Notes under the pieces: model-generated
Told to the model about the DNA's origin: nothing
What the model saw: the letters and a program-made list of their open reading frames with translations, nothing else
The model's database searches: none
Program-made: the position numbers and the translations under genes
Shown here: positions 50,992 to 59,457 of the stretch, in pieces
How the letters are laid out: each line of letters begins with the position of its first letter
How positions within the stretch are numbered: position 1 is the stretch's first letter
From: Salinimicrobium sp. TH3
GTDB lineage: Bacteria; Bacteroidota; Bacteroidia; Flavobacteriales; Flavobacteriaceae
Assembly (NCBI RefSeq): GCF_026676115.1
Contig: NZ_JAPONB010000004.1
Coordinates: 62,001 to 126,000 of the forward strand
DNA: 64,000 bases
Reading direction: 5' to 3'

Positions 50992-52071
50992 ATGACAATC
51001 GAGCAGCGTATGGAAAGGTTGGAGAACCTTGGACAGTTTTTAAAACAGTTCAAAAGATCGGGAATAGAAAAAGATGAAAGCCTGCAGCATAATGATCCTT
51101 ATTTTGATCGGCTCAAGGAAAAGATTGAAGTTTCGGTACATCACAACGGCTGGTTTACTCTGGAAAATGTGCTTTTTTCCATGGAAAAATGGAGCGAAGG
51201 CCTTACCAGAGAAAATCTTCAAAAATGGCTTTCCCAATATGAATTCGGGGATGTGAAACCCAAAACAGTGGGGATCATTATGGCCGGAAATATTCCACTG
51301 GTTGGTTTTCATGATTTTATTTCGGTTTTGGTGAGTGGTCACAAGGTGCTGGTAAAGCAGTCCTCCAATGACAAACTGCTCCTACCGGTTATTGCCGATT
51401 ACCTCAAGGCTATTTCTCCCGAATGGAAGGAGAAAATTGAGATCCTCCCCAACTCTGCCGACGGGGCTTCAAAAATGACAAATTACGATGCTGTTATTGC
51501 TACCGGCAGTAATAATACCTCAAGATACTTTGAATATTATTTTGCCGGAAAGCCTTCAATCATAAGAAAGAACCGGAATTCGGTTGCTGTTCTTACCGGC
51601 GATGAAACTCCTGAAGAGCTCTCGTCCCTGGCCGAAGATATCTTTAGATATTATGGTTTGGGCTGTAGAAATGTTTCGAAATTATATGTACCCAAAAATT
51701 ATGACTTTAATGCCTTTTTTGAAGCAGTATATGGCTGGAACTCGATTATAAATCAGGCGAAATACGCTAACAACTACGATTATAACAAAGCTGTTTATTT
51801 GATGAGCCAGTTTAAACTGCTGGAGAATGGATTCCTTATCCTTAAAGAGGATAATTCCCTTAGTTCTCCAATTGCGACCTTATTTTATGAGCAATACAAG
51901 GATCTTGACGCTGTAAAGAAGGAATTAGAGAGCAGAAAAGAAGAAATTCAATGTATAGTTGGAAAAGACATTTTTGAAGAGGAAATTGCTTTTGGCCAAA
52001 CTCAACAGCCTAAGTTGTGGGATTATGCAGATAATGTGGACACTCTTGATTTTTTAACCCAAAAAGTTTAA
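50992..52071 (+). CDS. Acyl-CoA reductase (LuxC-like)
   Basis: A 359-residue aldehyde-dehydrogenase-superfamily protein of the acyl-CoA reductase type. GIIMAGNIPLVGFHDFISVLVSG matches the nucleotide region, and the catalytic nucleophile is Cys225 in YYGLGCRNVSKLYVP. It would reduce an acyl-CoA to aldehyde. It begins MTIEQRMERLENLGQFL, a form that fits family starts, even though an AAGGAG abuts the ATG with no spacing. It lies upstream of serC and serA and divergent from the ferredoxin gene. This order looks common in flavobacteria, but a pathway link to serine synthesis is not evident. Confidence 0.85.
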   Translation: MTIEQRMERLENLGQFLKQFKRSGIEKDESLQHNDPYFDRLKEKIEVSVHHNGWFTLENVLFSMEKWSEGLTRENLQKWLSQYEFGDVKPKTVGIIMAGNIPLVGFHDFISVLVSGHKVLVKQSSNDKLLLPVIADYLKAISPEWKEKIEILPNSADGASKMTNYDAVIATGSNNTSRYFEYYFAGKPSIIRKNRNSVAVLTGDETPEELSSLAEDIFRYYGLGCRNVSKLYVPKNYDFNAFFEAVYGWNSIINQAKYANNYDYNKAVYLMSQFKLLENGFLILKEDNSLSSPIATLFYEQYKDLDAVKKELESRKEEIQCIVGKDIFEEEIAFGQTQQPKLWDYADNVDTLDFLTQKV

Positions 52072-52170
52072 AAACTTCAGTTTTTCGCTAAAAAATCCTT
52101 CTAAATTATCATTTCAATAACAAGAAGTTGCCTTTGATTTTCTCATATTTGTAATTGTTAAAAAACAAAC

Positions 52171-53235
52171 ATGAAAAAACATAATTATAGCGCCGGACCT
52201 TGTATTCTTCCGCAGGAAGTATTCGAGGAGGCATCACAGGCAATATTAGATTTCAACAATTCAGGATTATCCATTCTTGAGATTTCCCACCGCAGCAAAG
52301 ACTTTGTAGATGTGATGGAGGAGGCTCGAAACCTCGCTCTGGAACTACTAGGGCTGGAAGGTAAAGGCTATAAAGCTCTTTTCCTGCAGGGAGGTGCAAG
52401 TTTGCAGTTCTTAATGGCTCCTTATAACCTGCTAAAGACAAAGGCAGCTTACCTCAATACAGGTACCTGGAGTTCAAAAGCGATCAAGGAGGCCAAATTC
52501 TTTGGAGAGGTAAAAGAAGTTGCCTCATCGGCCGACAGGGATTTTAAGTATGTTCCAAAAGGATACTTTATTCCATCTGATGTTGATTATTTCCATTGCA
52601 CCAGTAATAATACGATCTACGGAACCCAAATTAAGGAATTCCCAAATACGCCGAAACCTATGATCTGCGATATGAGCAGTGATATCTTTTCTCGGCAAAT
52701 GGATTTTTCAAAATTTGATTTAATATATGCGGGGGCACAAAAGAATATGGGTCCTGCAGGAACTACTCTTGTGGTGATCAAAGAAGATATTCTTGGAAAA
52801 GTAGATCGATCTGTCCCATCCATGATGGACTATCGTGTACATCTTAATAAGGCCAGTATGTTCAATACCCCGGCAGTTTATGCTGTATATGTATCTATGC
52901 TCACCCTTAGATGGCTTAAGAAGAACGGGGGTATTGCCGGTATCGAGGAACGCAACGAAAAGAAAGCAAGCCTGCTATATTCAGAGATCGATATAAATCC
53001 CCTTTTTGATGGTTATGCAGACAAGGCAGATCGTTCAAACATGAATGCCACTTTCACTTTAAATAATGACGATCTAAAGGAAAGTTTTGACGCTATGTGG
53101 AAAGAAGCAGGAATTAACGGTCTTAATGGTCATCGTAGCGTTGGTGGATATCGAGCTTCCATGTACAATGCCCTTTCCCTGGAAAGCGTACAGGTACTGG
53201 TAGATGTCATGAGTGAACTGGAAAGAAAAGCTTAA
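52171..53235 (+). CDS. serC: Phosphoserine aminotransferase
   Basis: Second step of serine synthesis (3-phosphohydroxypyruvate to phosphoserine) and, in PdxB-containing species, vitamin B6 synthesis. The 354-residue protein opens NYSAGPCILP, has the substrate-binding ISHRSKDF and the PLP lysine Lys191 in GAQKNMGPAG. C-terminal GHRSVGGYRASMYNAL is the conserved phosphate-binding segment. It is 15 bases before serA and clearly in one operon with it. Confidence 0.96.
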   Translation: MKKHNYSAGPCILPQEVFEEASQAILDFNNSGLSILEISHRSKDFVDVMEEARNLALELLGLEGKGYKALFLQGGASLQFLMAPYNLLKTKAAYLNTGTWSSKAIKEAKFFGEVKEVASSADRDFKYVPKGYFIPSDVDYFHCTSNNTIYGTQIKEFPNTPKPMICDMSSDIFSRQMDFSKFDLIYAGAQKNMGPAGTTLVVIKEDILGKVDRSVPSMMDYRVHLNKASMFNTPAVYAVYVSMLTLRWLKKNGGIAGIEERNEKKASLLYSEIDINPLFDGYADKADRSNMNATFTLNNDDLKESFDAMWKEAGINGLNGHRSVGGYRASMYNALSLESVQVLVDVMSELERKA

Positions 53236-53250
53236 CCATAAACTTTTTAA

Positions 53251-54201
53251 ATGAAAATTTTAGCAAACGACGGTATTGCATCGGGCGGTAAAAAACAACT
53301 TGAAGAAGCTGGAATTGAAGTTGTAACAACAAAAGTAGCCCAGGAACAACTGGCTAATTATATCCAGGAGAACAATGTAACCGGGATCATTGTTCGCAGT
53401 GCGACCAAGGTGCGTGAAGATCTTATCAATTCCTGCCCTAACCTAAAGATCATTGGTCGTGCAGGCGTTGGGATGGATAATATCGATGTGGATTATGCCC
53501 GCAGCAAGGGAGTACATGTTTTCAACACTCCTGCAGCTTCTTCGGCCTCTGTAGCCGAGCTTGTATTCGCCCACTTGTATAGCGGCGTACGTTTTCTTCA
53601 TGATTCCAACCGCAATATGCCTCTTGAGGGAGACTCGCGCTTTAAGGAACTTAAGAAAAGTTATGCCGGCGGCCGTGAACTACGAGGAAAAACTCTCGGA
53701 ATTATTGGTTTTGGACGTATAGGACGTGAAGTTGCTAAGATCGCTTTGGGGATTGGTATGAAGGTTATAGCCAGTGACAGGACTGAAGGTGAAGCAGAGA
53801 TCACTCTTGAGTTTTATAACCACCAGGAAATTAAGATTCCAATTAAAACCGAACCTGTTGAACAGCTTATAAAACATTCAGATTTTATTACGCTACACGT
53901 GCCGGCTCAAAAGGAGCCTGTAATAGGAAAGGATCAGTTTCAAAACATGAAGGACGGGGTTGGCATTATCAATGCCTCACGTGGCGGAGTTGTGGATGAA
54001 GTTGCTCTTGTTGAAGCTCTTGAAAGCGGAAAAGTATCCTTTGCCGGTCTCGATACCTTTGAACACGAACCTTCTCCTGCTATTAAAGTGCTTATGAATC
54101 CCAATGTTTCTCTAAGTCCGCACATCGGGGCAGCTACAAATGAAGCGCAGGAAAGAATTGGTTATGAACTCGCTGAAGAGATCATCAGAGTCCTGAAATA
54201 A
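53251..54201 (+). CDS. serA: D-3-phosphoglycerate dehydrogenase, short form
   Basis: First step of serine synthesis. The 316-residue D-2-hydroxyacid dehydrogenase has GRAGVGMDNID, NAD motif GIIGFGRIGREVAKIA, catalytic Arg in NASRGGVVDE, Glu in DTFEHEP and His in LSPHIGAAT. It lacks the C-terminal ACT/regulatory domain, so it is not feedback-controlled by serine in the E. coli way. Pairing with serC supports the substrate. A terminator follows. Confidence 0.93.
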   Translation: MKILANDGIASGGKKQLEEAGIEVVTTKVAQEQLANYIQENNVTGIIVRSATKVREDLINSCPNLKIIGRAGVGMDNIDVDYARSKGVHVFNTPAASSASVAELVFAHLYSGVRFLHDSNRNMPLEGDSRFKELKKSYAGGRELRGKTLGIIGFGRIGREVAKIALGIGMKVIASDRTEGEAEITLEFYNHQEIKIPIKTEPVEQLIKHSDFITLHVPAQKEPVIGKDQFQNMKDGVGIINASRGGVVDEVALVEALESGKVSFAGLDTFEHEPSPAIKVLMNPNVSLSPHIGAATNEAQERIGYELAEEIIRVLK

Positions 54202-54207
54202 TTTTTT

Positions 54208-54224
54208 CCAAAATGACATTTTTA
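54208..54224. repeat. Dispersed palindromic word after serA
   Basis: CCAAAATGACATTTTTA: one A shorter than the consensus on the left. It directly precedes the serA terminator. Confidence 0.5.
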
Positions 54225-54227
54225 AAG

Positions 54228-54257
54228 ATGCTTCTGTTAAAGGAAGCATTTTTTTTG
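54228..54257 (+). terminator. Terminator after serA
   Basis: Stem ATGCTTC (54228-54234) with GAAGCAT (54243-54249), then T7. Confidence 0.75.
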
Positions 54258-54319
54258 GTTAAAACCCTGGTGCAGTTTAGTGGGAGCCTCATATTTTTTG
54301 TAAATTAAAAAGAAAAACT

Positions 54320-54931
54320 ATGGCTTCAATATTAGACTTTTTAGATACTGAAAAAGGAAAAGAATTTGTTCAGAAATCCAGTGAAGAGGTGAACGAATCC
54401 CCCGATAAGGTAAAATCGGCATTGGGAATGGCGCTTCCTATGATCATGGGTGCAATTAAAAAAAATGTAGATTCTCCTGAAGGTGCAGAAAACCTGAACC
54501 GTGAACTTAAAAAAGAAAAGCACGATGGTTCTGTCCTGGACAAGATTGGTGTGGGCGGACTTTCGGGCTTGATGGGAGAAGGATCGGGAATCCTTCGTCA
54601 TGTTCTTGGTGGTAGCCAATCAAAAATTGCTTCGGCCGTTGGTTCGGCAATAGGGATGGATGCTTCCAAGGTGAGTAAACTACTTCAAATGGCTGCCCCT
54701 GTTATAATGGGAATCCTGGGAAAACAAAAGAGAAAAGACAACATTGACAACGGTAGCGGAATCTCTGACCTTGTTGGATCTGTACTTGGAACCAATTCTT
54801 CCCACGACCAGTCTATGATAGAAACCTTTATAAATTCAGATAAAGGAGGAAAGATCGCAGATGATGTAGCTGGCAAGATTTTTGGTAATAAAGATAAGTC
54901 CAAAGGATTGGGCGGCTTCTTTAAAGGATGA
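54320..54931 (+). CDS. DUF937 (YidB-like) protein
   Basis: A 203-residue soluble protein with two copies of the helical DUF937 pattern. SALGMALPMIMGAIKK and SKLLQMAAPVIMGILGKQ are the repeated helices, and Gly-rich linkers (GVGGLSGLMGEGSG) join them. Function unknown. It is 5 bases before the following lipoprotein gene, so the two form a unit after the serA terminator. Confidence 0.8.
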   Translation: MASILDFLDTEKGKEFVQKSSEEVNESPDKVKSALGMALPMIMGAIKKNVDSPEGAENLNRELKKEKHDGSVLDKIGVGGLSGLMGEGSGILRHVLGGSQSKIASAVGSAIGMDASKVSKLLQMAAPVIMGILGKQKRKDNIDNGSGISDLVGSVLGTNSSHDQSMIETFINSDKGGKIADDVAGKIFGNKDKSKGLGGFFKG

Positions 54932-54935
54932 CATT

Positions 54936-55361
54936 ATGAAAAATCTGTTATACATACTGCTTTTAGGGCTGTTTATTTACAGCTGCTCCTCCACCCGTGA
55001 CCGCGATATGCAAGCCGGGGAAGAAATGGTTGAAAATGATACCGTTAGAATTGCAAATGACAGTCTTGAGTACGAAATCATTATAATTGATCCCGGATTT
55101 TCATATTTTCTAAATTCCATGGCGCGTCCAGAAGGATACTATTCACAAGACTACCTGGAAAATAAGAACCGGTTTTTGGTGACAGATTATAATATTAGGG
55201 TGAACAACCCCCAGCGCTATGACCCCAACATCTATGAAATGGAAATCAACTACGATCCCCAAATAGATTACGGCTACGATGTTAATTATAAGCTATATAA
55301 CTATTTTGTTTATCTCACCCGAAAGCATGATCAACGCTTCTCTGTCCCCACCAGATTGTGA
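54936..55361 (+). CDS. Lipoprotein of unknown function (possibly DUF6146)
   Basis: A 141-residue lipoprotein from ATG at 54936 (signal with lipobox FIYSC, Cys17). The frame could open earlier at 54882, but that would run through the DUF937 stop region. The mature part is rich in Asp, Asn and Tyr (PGFSYFLNSMARPEGYYSQDYL, YDPNIYEMEINYDPQIDYG). I think it matches DUF6146 but cannot confirm. It lies in a four-gene run ending at the TonB receptor. Confidence 0.65.
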   Translation: MKNLLYILLLGLFIYSCSSTRDRDMQAGEEMVENDTVRIANDSLEYEIIIIDPGFSYFLNSMARPEGYYSQDYLENKNRFLVTDYNIRVNNPQRYDPNIYEMEINYDPQIDYGYDVNYKLYNYFVYLTRKHDQRFSVPTRL

Positions 55362-55406
55362 ACCAGGGAATAGTTTAAACAAAATGTAGTTGTAGATTTT
55401 CTTTAT

Positions 55407-55414
55407 TATATTTG
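55407..55414 (+). promoter_or_regulatory. -7 element almost abutting the DUF6787-like start
   Basis: TATATTTG ends four bases before ATG at 55419. A TTG at 55390-55392 is too close for ideal spacing. It suggests a leaderless or nearly leaderless message. Confidence 0.45.
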
Positions 55415-55418
55415 CCGC

Positions 55419-55736
55419 ATGAACAAATTGAAGCAACGCTGGGGGATTTCTTCCAACTGGCAAATTTTAATTATTTTCATAGTCTTTGGACTTACCGGTT
55501 CCTCATCTTTGTATGTGGCTAAACCGGCCCTCGAATTTCTTGGTTTGACGCGTATGAATTTTTCTTCAGACCTGTTGGGAGGAGTTGGTTATTACGCGTT
55601 ACGCATTCTAATGATCTTTCCTGTTTACCAGGTGCTTTTGGTGACTTACGGCTGGATCTTTGGACAATTCAGATTTTTCTGGCAATTTGAAAAAAATATG
55701 CTTTCCCGACTAGGGTTTGGAAGAATCCTGAAATAA
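55419..55736 (+). CDS. Small membrane protein (possibly DUF6787)
   Basis: A 105-residue protein with two or three hydrophobic helices (ILIIFIVFGLTGSSSLYVA, VGYYALRILMIFPVYQVLLVTYGWIF) and a basic C-terminus. It resembles the DUF6787 family as I recall it. It sits 1 base before the His-rich protein gene, so the two are coupled. No catalytic motif. Confidence 0.65.
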   Translation: MNKLKQRWGISSNWQILIIFIVFGLTGSSSLYVAKPALEFLGLTRMNFSSDLLGGVGYYALRILMIFPVYQVLLVTYGWIFGQFRFFWQFEKNMLSRLGFGRILK

Positions 55737-55737
55737 T

Positions 55738-56055
55738 ATGAAGTTGTGGCAAAAAATAACGCTGGTCCTATTTACAGGATTGATCCTCTTCCCTTCGGCA
55801 GTAGATTTTGCTCATGTTTTTGCAGGCCATCAACATTATTACTGTAATCATTACGCCGAAGCACATTTCCATGAAAAATCGGTGGATTGTGAGATTATAC
55901 ACCTTCAACATAATTCTTTTTCCATTCCTGCTATTAACTTGTGGGTTTTACACACCCCTGAAGTCGACAAAACCTCCGCAGGAAAGGATTATATCTATTT
56001 AAGTACTTTTCAAAAACTGCATTTTGCGCTTAGAGCACCCCCTGCCCTTGCCTAA
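55738..56055 (+). CDS. His-rich exported protein next to TonB receptor
   Basis: A 105-residue protein with an N-terminal signal-like helix (about 1-20). The following region holds nine His within 35 residues (HVFAGHQHYYCNHYAEAHFH, then IIHLQH) and two Cys, suggesting periplasmic metal binding. It overlaps no gene but starts 1 base after the preceding stop and 49 bases before the TonB-dependent receptor whose own loop is His/Glu-rich. A periplasmic metal buffer or delivery partner is a reasonable inference. Confidence 0.65.
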   Translation: MKLWQKITLVLFTGLILFPSAVDFAHVFAGHQHYYCNHYAEAHFHEKSVDCEIIHLQHNSFSIPAINLWVLHTPEVDKTSAGKDYIYLSTFQKLHFALRAPPALA

Positions 56056-56104
56056 ATTCCCGAAGAATATCTTCAAGTTTTTAAAACGTATTTAAAAAAT
56101 ATCC

Positions 56105-58372
56105 ATGAAAAATATCTTTTTTGGACTGCTATTATTAGTAGTCTCCAATGCCTATAGCCAATTTTCGGTGGAAGGCAAAATATTAGAATCAAACACAGAA
56201 CAACCGGTTATTGGAGCTACAGTCCAGCTTCAAAAACCTGAACGAGTAACAATAACCGATCTATCCGGAAGCTTTTCATTTGACGATTTATCGGCTGGTT
56301 CCTATTCCCTCGTCATATCCTCTCTTGGCTACGGTACCAGGACCTACAAATTTGATCTGCCCGGGAACCAGGACCTGCAAATAGAACTTTCTCCCACTGC
56401 TATAGAAATGGAGGAAATTATTGTATCGACCCCTTTCCATCAACTGCAAAGTGAAAATGTGATGAAGGTAGAACGCATCACGATAGAGAGCCTCGATCGC
56501 ACCGGAGGAAACCGGCTTACCGATGGGATTAGCCAGATTGCCGGGGTAGAAACCATTACTACAGGTTCGGCAATAGGTAAACCTGTCATTAGGGGACTTA
56601 GTTCTAATCGCGTTTTGATTTATGCCCAGGGCGTACGCCTTGAGAACCAGCAATTCGGTGATGAACACGGGCTGGGATTGAGCAGTTCGGGAATTGAAAG
56701 TGTTGAAGTTATAAAAGGTCCTGCCTCCCTCCTTTACGGAAGTGATGCCCTGGGAGGAGTTCTATATCTTAATCCTGAACGTTTTGCACCTGCAGATTCC
56801 ACTATTATTGACGCGGAAACTGCTTATTACACAAACACTGAAGGTTTTGAAGCCAACGCCGGAGTAAAAACTTCGGGTGAAAAATTTAAGTTTCTATTGC
56901 GTGGGAACCTTGCGGCACACAGTGATTACGAAACCGGCGATGGGGAAAGAGTTACCAATACCCGTTTCACAGAATATGATCTGAAGACCGGTTTTGGATA
57001 CCGTGACGATACCTATAAAGGATACCTGCGGTATAATTTAAACAGTAGCTTTTCGGGGATACCTGAGGAAATTGGACTTCAAAGTACATCCAAAAGTAAA
57101 ATGAACCCATACCAGCAGGTAGACAATCATATTTTGAGCATTGAGAATTCCTTTTATTTTGCCGATTCCAGTCTGGACATTACTCTGGGTTATCTTTTCA
57201 ATAATCGAAAGGAATTTGAAGAGCATCATGAAGAGGAAGAGCATGAGGGAGAGGAAGAGCATGAGGAAGAAGAGCAAGGACACGCCGAGGGAGAGCCTGC
57301 ATTGGAAATGCACCTGGAAACCATTAATTATGATGTGAAATATCATTTCCCTGCTCATGGGAAATTTGAAACCATTGTGGGAGTACAGGGAATGTTCCAG
57401 ACGAATAAAAATTTAGCAGAAGAAATTCTCATCCCCGATGCCCGGACAACAGATGCAGGAATCCTGGCCACCACTCATTATCATCTTGAAAAAATAGATT
57501 TCCAGGCGGGATTGAGATATGATTTCAGAAAAATTTCTGCTGAAGGTTATGAAAACCATGACACCGAAACCGATGTTCCTGCACTGGATCGGGATTTTAA
57601 CAGCTATAACGGTGCCCTCGGGGTTAAAATCGATCTTACCTCTCATTTTACAACAAGACTAAACCTTGCCACAGGTTTTAGAGCTCCCAACCTGGCAGAA
57701 CTGACTTCTTATGGAAGTCACCATGGTACAAACCGTTTTGAAATTGGGAACCCAGATCTTGATAATGAACAAAATTATCAGCTTGACCTGGCCATGGAAT
57801 TCAGGAACGAACATTTTGAGATCTACACCAATGCTTTTTATAATTCTATTAATAATTATATTTTTCTGAATCCCACAGGAGAATTTCTTGATGAAAATCC
57901 TGTTTTTGAATACCAGCAAAATGACGCTAAACTTTACGGAGGCGAAGCAGGTTTACACATCCACCCACACCCTCTCGACTGGCTGCATTTTGAAAGTAAT
58001 TATGAACTGGTGATTGGAGAGCAGGAAAATGGGAATTACCTGCCGCTTATTCCTGCCCAATCCATCCTTAATACCATTTGGGTCGAAATACCTGATGGAG
58101 ACCTCTTTACCAGTGGCTATGCAAGTATTAGTTTAAAATCTGTCTTTGATCAGGAAAGAACCGGTTTGTTTGAAACCAAAACGGGGGGGTATTCTATTCT
58201 AAATGCAGGGGTTGGTACTTCAATAGCTTTAAATTCCCTGGACATAGATTTAAGATTGTCGGGTACTAACCTGCTGGATAAGACTTACATTTCCCACCTT
58301 TCCCGCCTTAAACCCGAAAGTATTCCCAATATGGGAAGAAATATTTCCCTGGGAATAGGAGTAAAATTCTAA
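56105..58372 (+). CDS. TonB-dependent receptor with His/Glu-rich loop, possible zinc or copper uptake
   Basis: A 755-residue outer-membrane receptor (signal ending AYSQ). Residues about 20-105 form a carboxypeptidase-regulatory-like domain (GKILESNTEQPVIGATV). About 115-230 is the plug (VIRGLSSNRVLIYAQGVRLE, GPASLLYGSDALGGV). The rest is a 22-strand barrel ending in a Phe (GIGVKF). An external loop (about 372-400) is a run of His and Glu (EFEEHHEEEEHEGEEEHEEE and beyond), as in zinc receptors of the ZnuD kind. Transport of a divalent metal is predicted. The preceding His-rich gene supports it. A strong terminator follows. Confidence 0.85.
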   Translation: MKNIFFGLLLLVVSNAYSQFSVEGKILESNTEQPVIGATVQLQKPERVTITDLSGSFSFDDLSAGSYSLVISSLGYGTRTYKFDLPGNQDLQIELSPTAIEMEEIIVSTPFHQLQSENVMKVERITIESLDRTGGNRLTDGISQIAGVETITTGSAIGKPVIRGLSSNRVLIYAQGVRLENQQFGDEHGLGLSSSGIESVEVIKGPASLLYGSDALGGVLYLNPERFAPADSTIIDAETAYYTNTEGFEANAGVKTSGEKFKFLLRGNLAAHSDYETGDGERVTNTRFTEYDLKTGFGYRDDTYKGYLRYNLNSSFSGIPEEIGLQSTSKSKMNPYQQVDNHILSIENSFYFADSSLDITLGYLFNNRKEFEEHHEEEEHEGEEEHEEEEQGHAEGEPALEMHLETINYDVKYHFPAHGKFETIVGVQGMFQTNKNLAEEILIPDARTTDAGILATTHYHLEKIDFQAGLRYDFRKISAEGYENHDTETDVPALDRDFNSYNGALGVKIDLTSHFTTRLNLATGFRAPNLAELTSYGSHHGTNRFEIGNPDLDNEQNYQLDLAMEFRNEHFEIYTNAFYNSINNYIFLNPTGEFLDENPVFEYQQNDAKLYGGEAGLHIHPHPLDWLHFESNYELVIGEQENGNYLPLIPAQSILNTIWVEIPDGDLFTSGYASISLKSVFDQERTGLFETKTGGYSILNAGVGTSIALNSLDIDLRLSGTNLLDKTYISHLSRLKPESIPNMGRNISLGIGVKF

Positions 58373-58388
58373 AAAAGAAATAAAAACA

Positions 58389-58424
58389 AAAAAGGCCGGT
58401 TGCTCATGAGCAACCGGCCTTTTT
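58389..58424. terminator. Perfect-stem terminator after TonB receptor
   Basis: An 18-bp palindrome centred at 58406/58407 with an A run before and T run after, between convergent genes. Confidence 0.9.
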
Positions 58425-58444
58425 ATTTATCAAAACTCAACTTC

Positions 58445-58750
58445 TTAACTTCTAACTTTTATTGGGCGCAACTCGCCAAAATCCTCTCCTTTTTGCCACA
58501 CGAAAGTATAAAGCCACATAAGGGTAAAAGTGGGTACTATATCACTAAATGGCAGGATTTCTTCCACGAATACCAAAACAGAGGCTAATTTCCCCTTTTT
58601 CCCAGGGTACATGGCAGACATTTTCTTTGCGGCATATGGAGCCCATAAAAGATCTAAAAATCCACCTACTAATGGGATTGCTCCACTTGCCATACCAATG
58701 GCATCGTAAACCAATCCTTTGATCAATAATTTTCTTTTATCTGAGTTCAT
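58445..58750 (-). CDS. Small membrane protein of unknown function
   Basis: A 101-residue protein with two or three hydrophobic helices (GLVYDAIGMASGAIPLVGGFLDLL, IVPTFTLMWLYTFVW). The GAIPLVGGFLDLLWAPYAAKKM stretch looks like a conserved core, but I cannot assign the family. Monocistronic; its stop shares the terminator with the TonB receptor. Confidence 0.55.
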   Translation of the reverse strand: MNSDKRKLLIKGLVYDAIGMASGAIPLVGGFLDLLWAPYAAKKMSAMYPGKKGKLASVLVFVEEILPFSDIVPTFTLMWLYTFVWQKGEDFGELRPIKVRS

Positions 58751-58798
58751 CTGTTTTTTGCTTTTCCTCTTACATTACAAGAAAAGTGCCAATTTTGG

Positions 58799-59350
58799 TT
58801 AGGCCTCACTTTTGACCTTTTCAGAAAAGGTGTGTTTTAATTTCTGAACCTTCGGGTCTATGATCACCCTGCAATACGGTTGATTGCGGTTTTGATTATA
58901 ATAATCATGATGTTCCTGCTCGGCTATATAAAATTCTCGTGCCGGGGAAACCTCTGTAACTATAGGATCCTTAAAAGTCTTCTCGGCCTGCAATTTTTCA
59001 ATGACTTTTTCTGCTGTTTCTTTTTGTGCATCAGAATGATAAAAAATGGCGCTGCGATATTGTGTTCCTACATCATTTTGCTGCCGGTTGAGCGTTGTGG
59101 GGTCATGGGTTGCAAAGAACATGTACAGTAATTCTTCAAAAGTGACAATTTGGGGATCAAATTTTATCTCTATAGCCTCTGCATGACCGGTTCTACCCGA
59201 AATCACTTCCCGGTATGGTGGATTCTTGATCTTCCCGCCGGTAAATCCCGATTTCACTTGTTTCACTCCTTCTATTCGCTGGAAAACAGCTTCGGTACAC
59301 CAGAAACATCCTCCGGCCAAAGTGGCCTTTTCCAATTGTTTTTCTTCCAT
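58799..59350 (-). CDS. msrA: Peptide-methionine (S)-S-oxide reductase
   Basis: Repairs oxidised methionine. From ATG at 59350 it is 183 residues; ATG at 59386 would add 12 residues. The GCFWC motif (14-18) contains catalytic Cys15, and YREVISGRTGHAEAIEIKFDP, HDPTTLNRQQNDVGTQYRS match the family closely. No MsrB domain is fused. Cytoplasmic by lack of a signal. Confidence 0.93.
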   Translation of the reverse strand: MEEKQLEKATLAGGCFWCTEAVFQRIEGVKQVKSGFTGGKIKNPPYREVISGRTGHAEAIEIKFDPQIVTFEELLYMFFATHDPTTLNRQQNDVGTQYRSAIFYHSDAQKETAEKVIEKLQAEKTFKDPIVTEVSPAREFYIAEQEHHDYYNQNRNQPYCRVIIDPKVQKLKHTFSEKVKSEA

Positions 59351-59420
59351 TTTTTCTTTTTCCAAAAAATAGGGAAAAACCGGCAACCTTCCAATTATAA
59401 AATTTCAGGATTTCGTAACA

Positions 59421-59452
59421 TTGCATTTCAGGAAAACATTTCCCTAAATTTG
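59421..59452 (+). promoter_or_regulatory. Promoter abutting the DUF5916 gene
   Basis: TTG (59421-59423), 21 bases, TAAATTTG (59445-59452), ending five bases before ATG at 59458. Predicts a leaderless or nearly leaderless message. Confidence 0.6.
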
Positions 59453-59457
59453 ACCTA

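Noticed and set aside
57217-57300. GAGGAAGAGCATGA-like repetition in the TonB receptor as a separate repeat element
   Set aside because: Explained by the His/Glu-rich loop it encodes; no evidence of an independent repeat.
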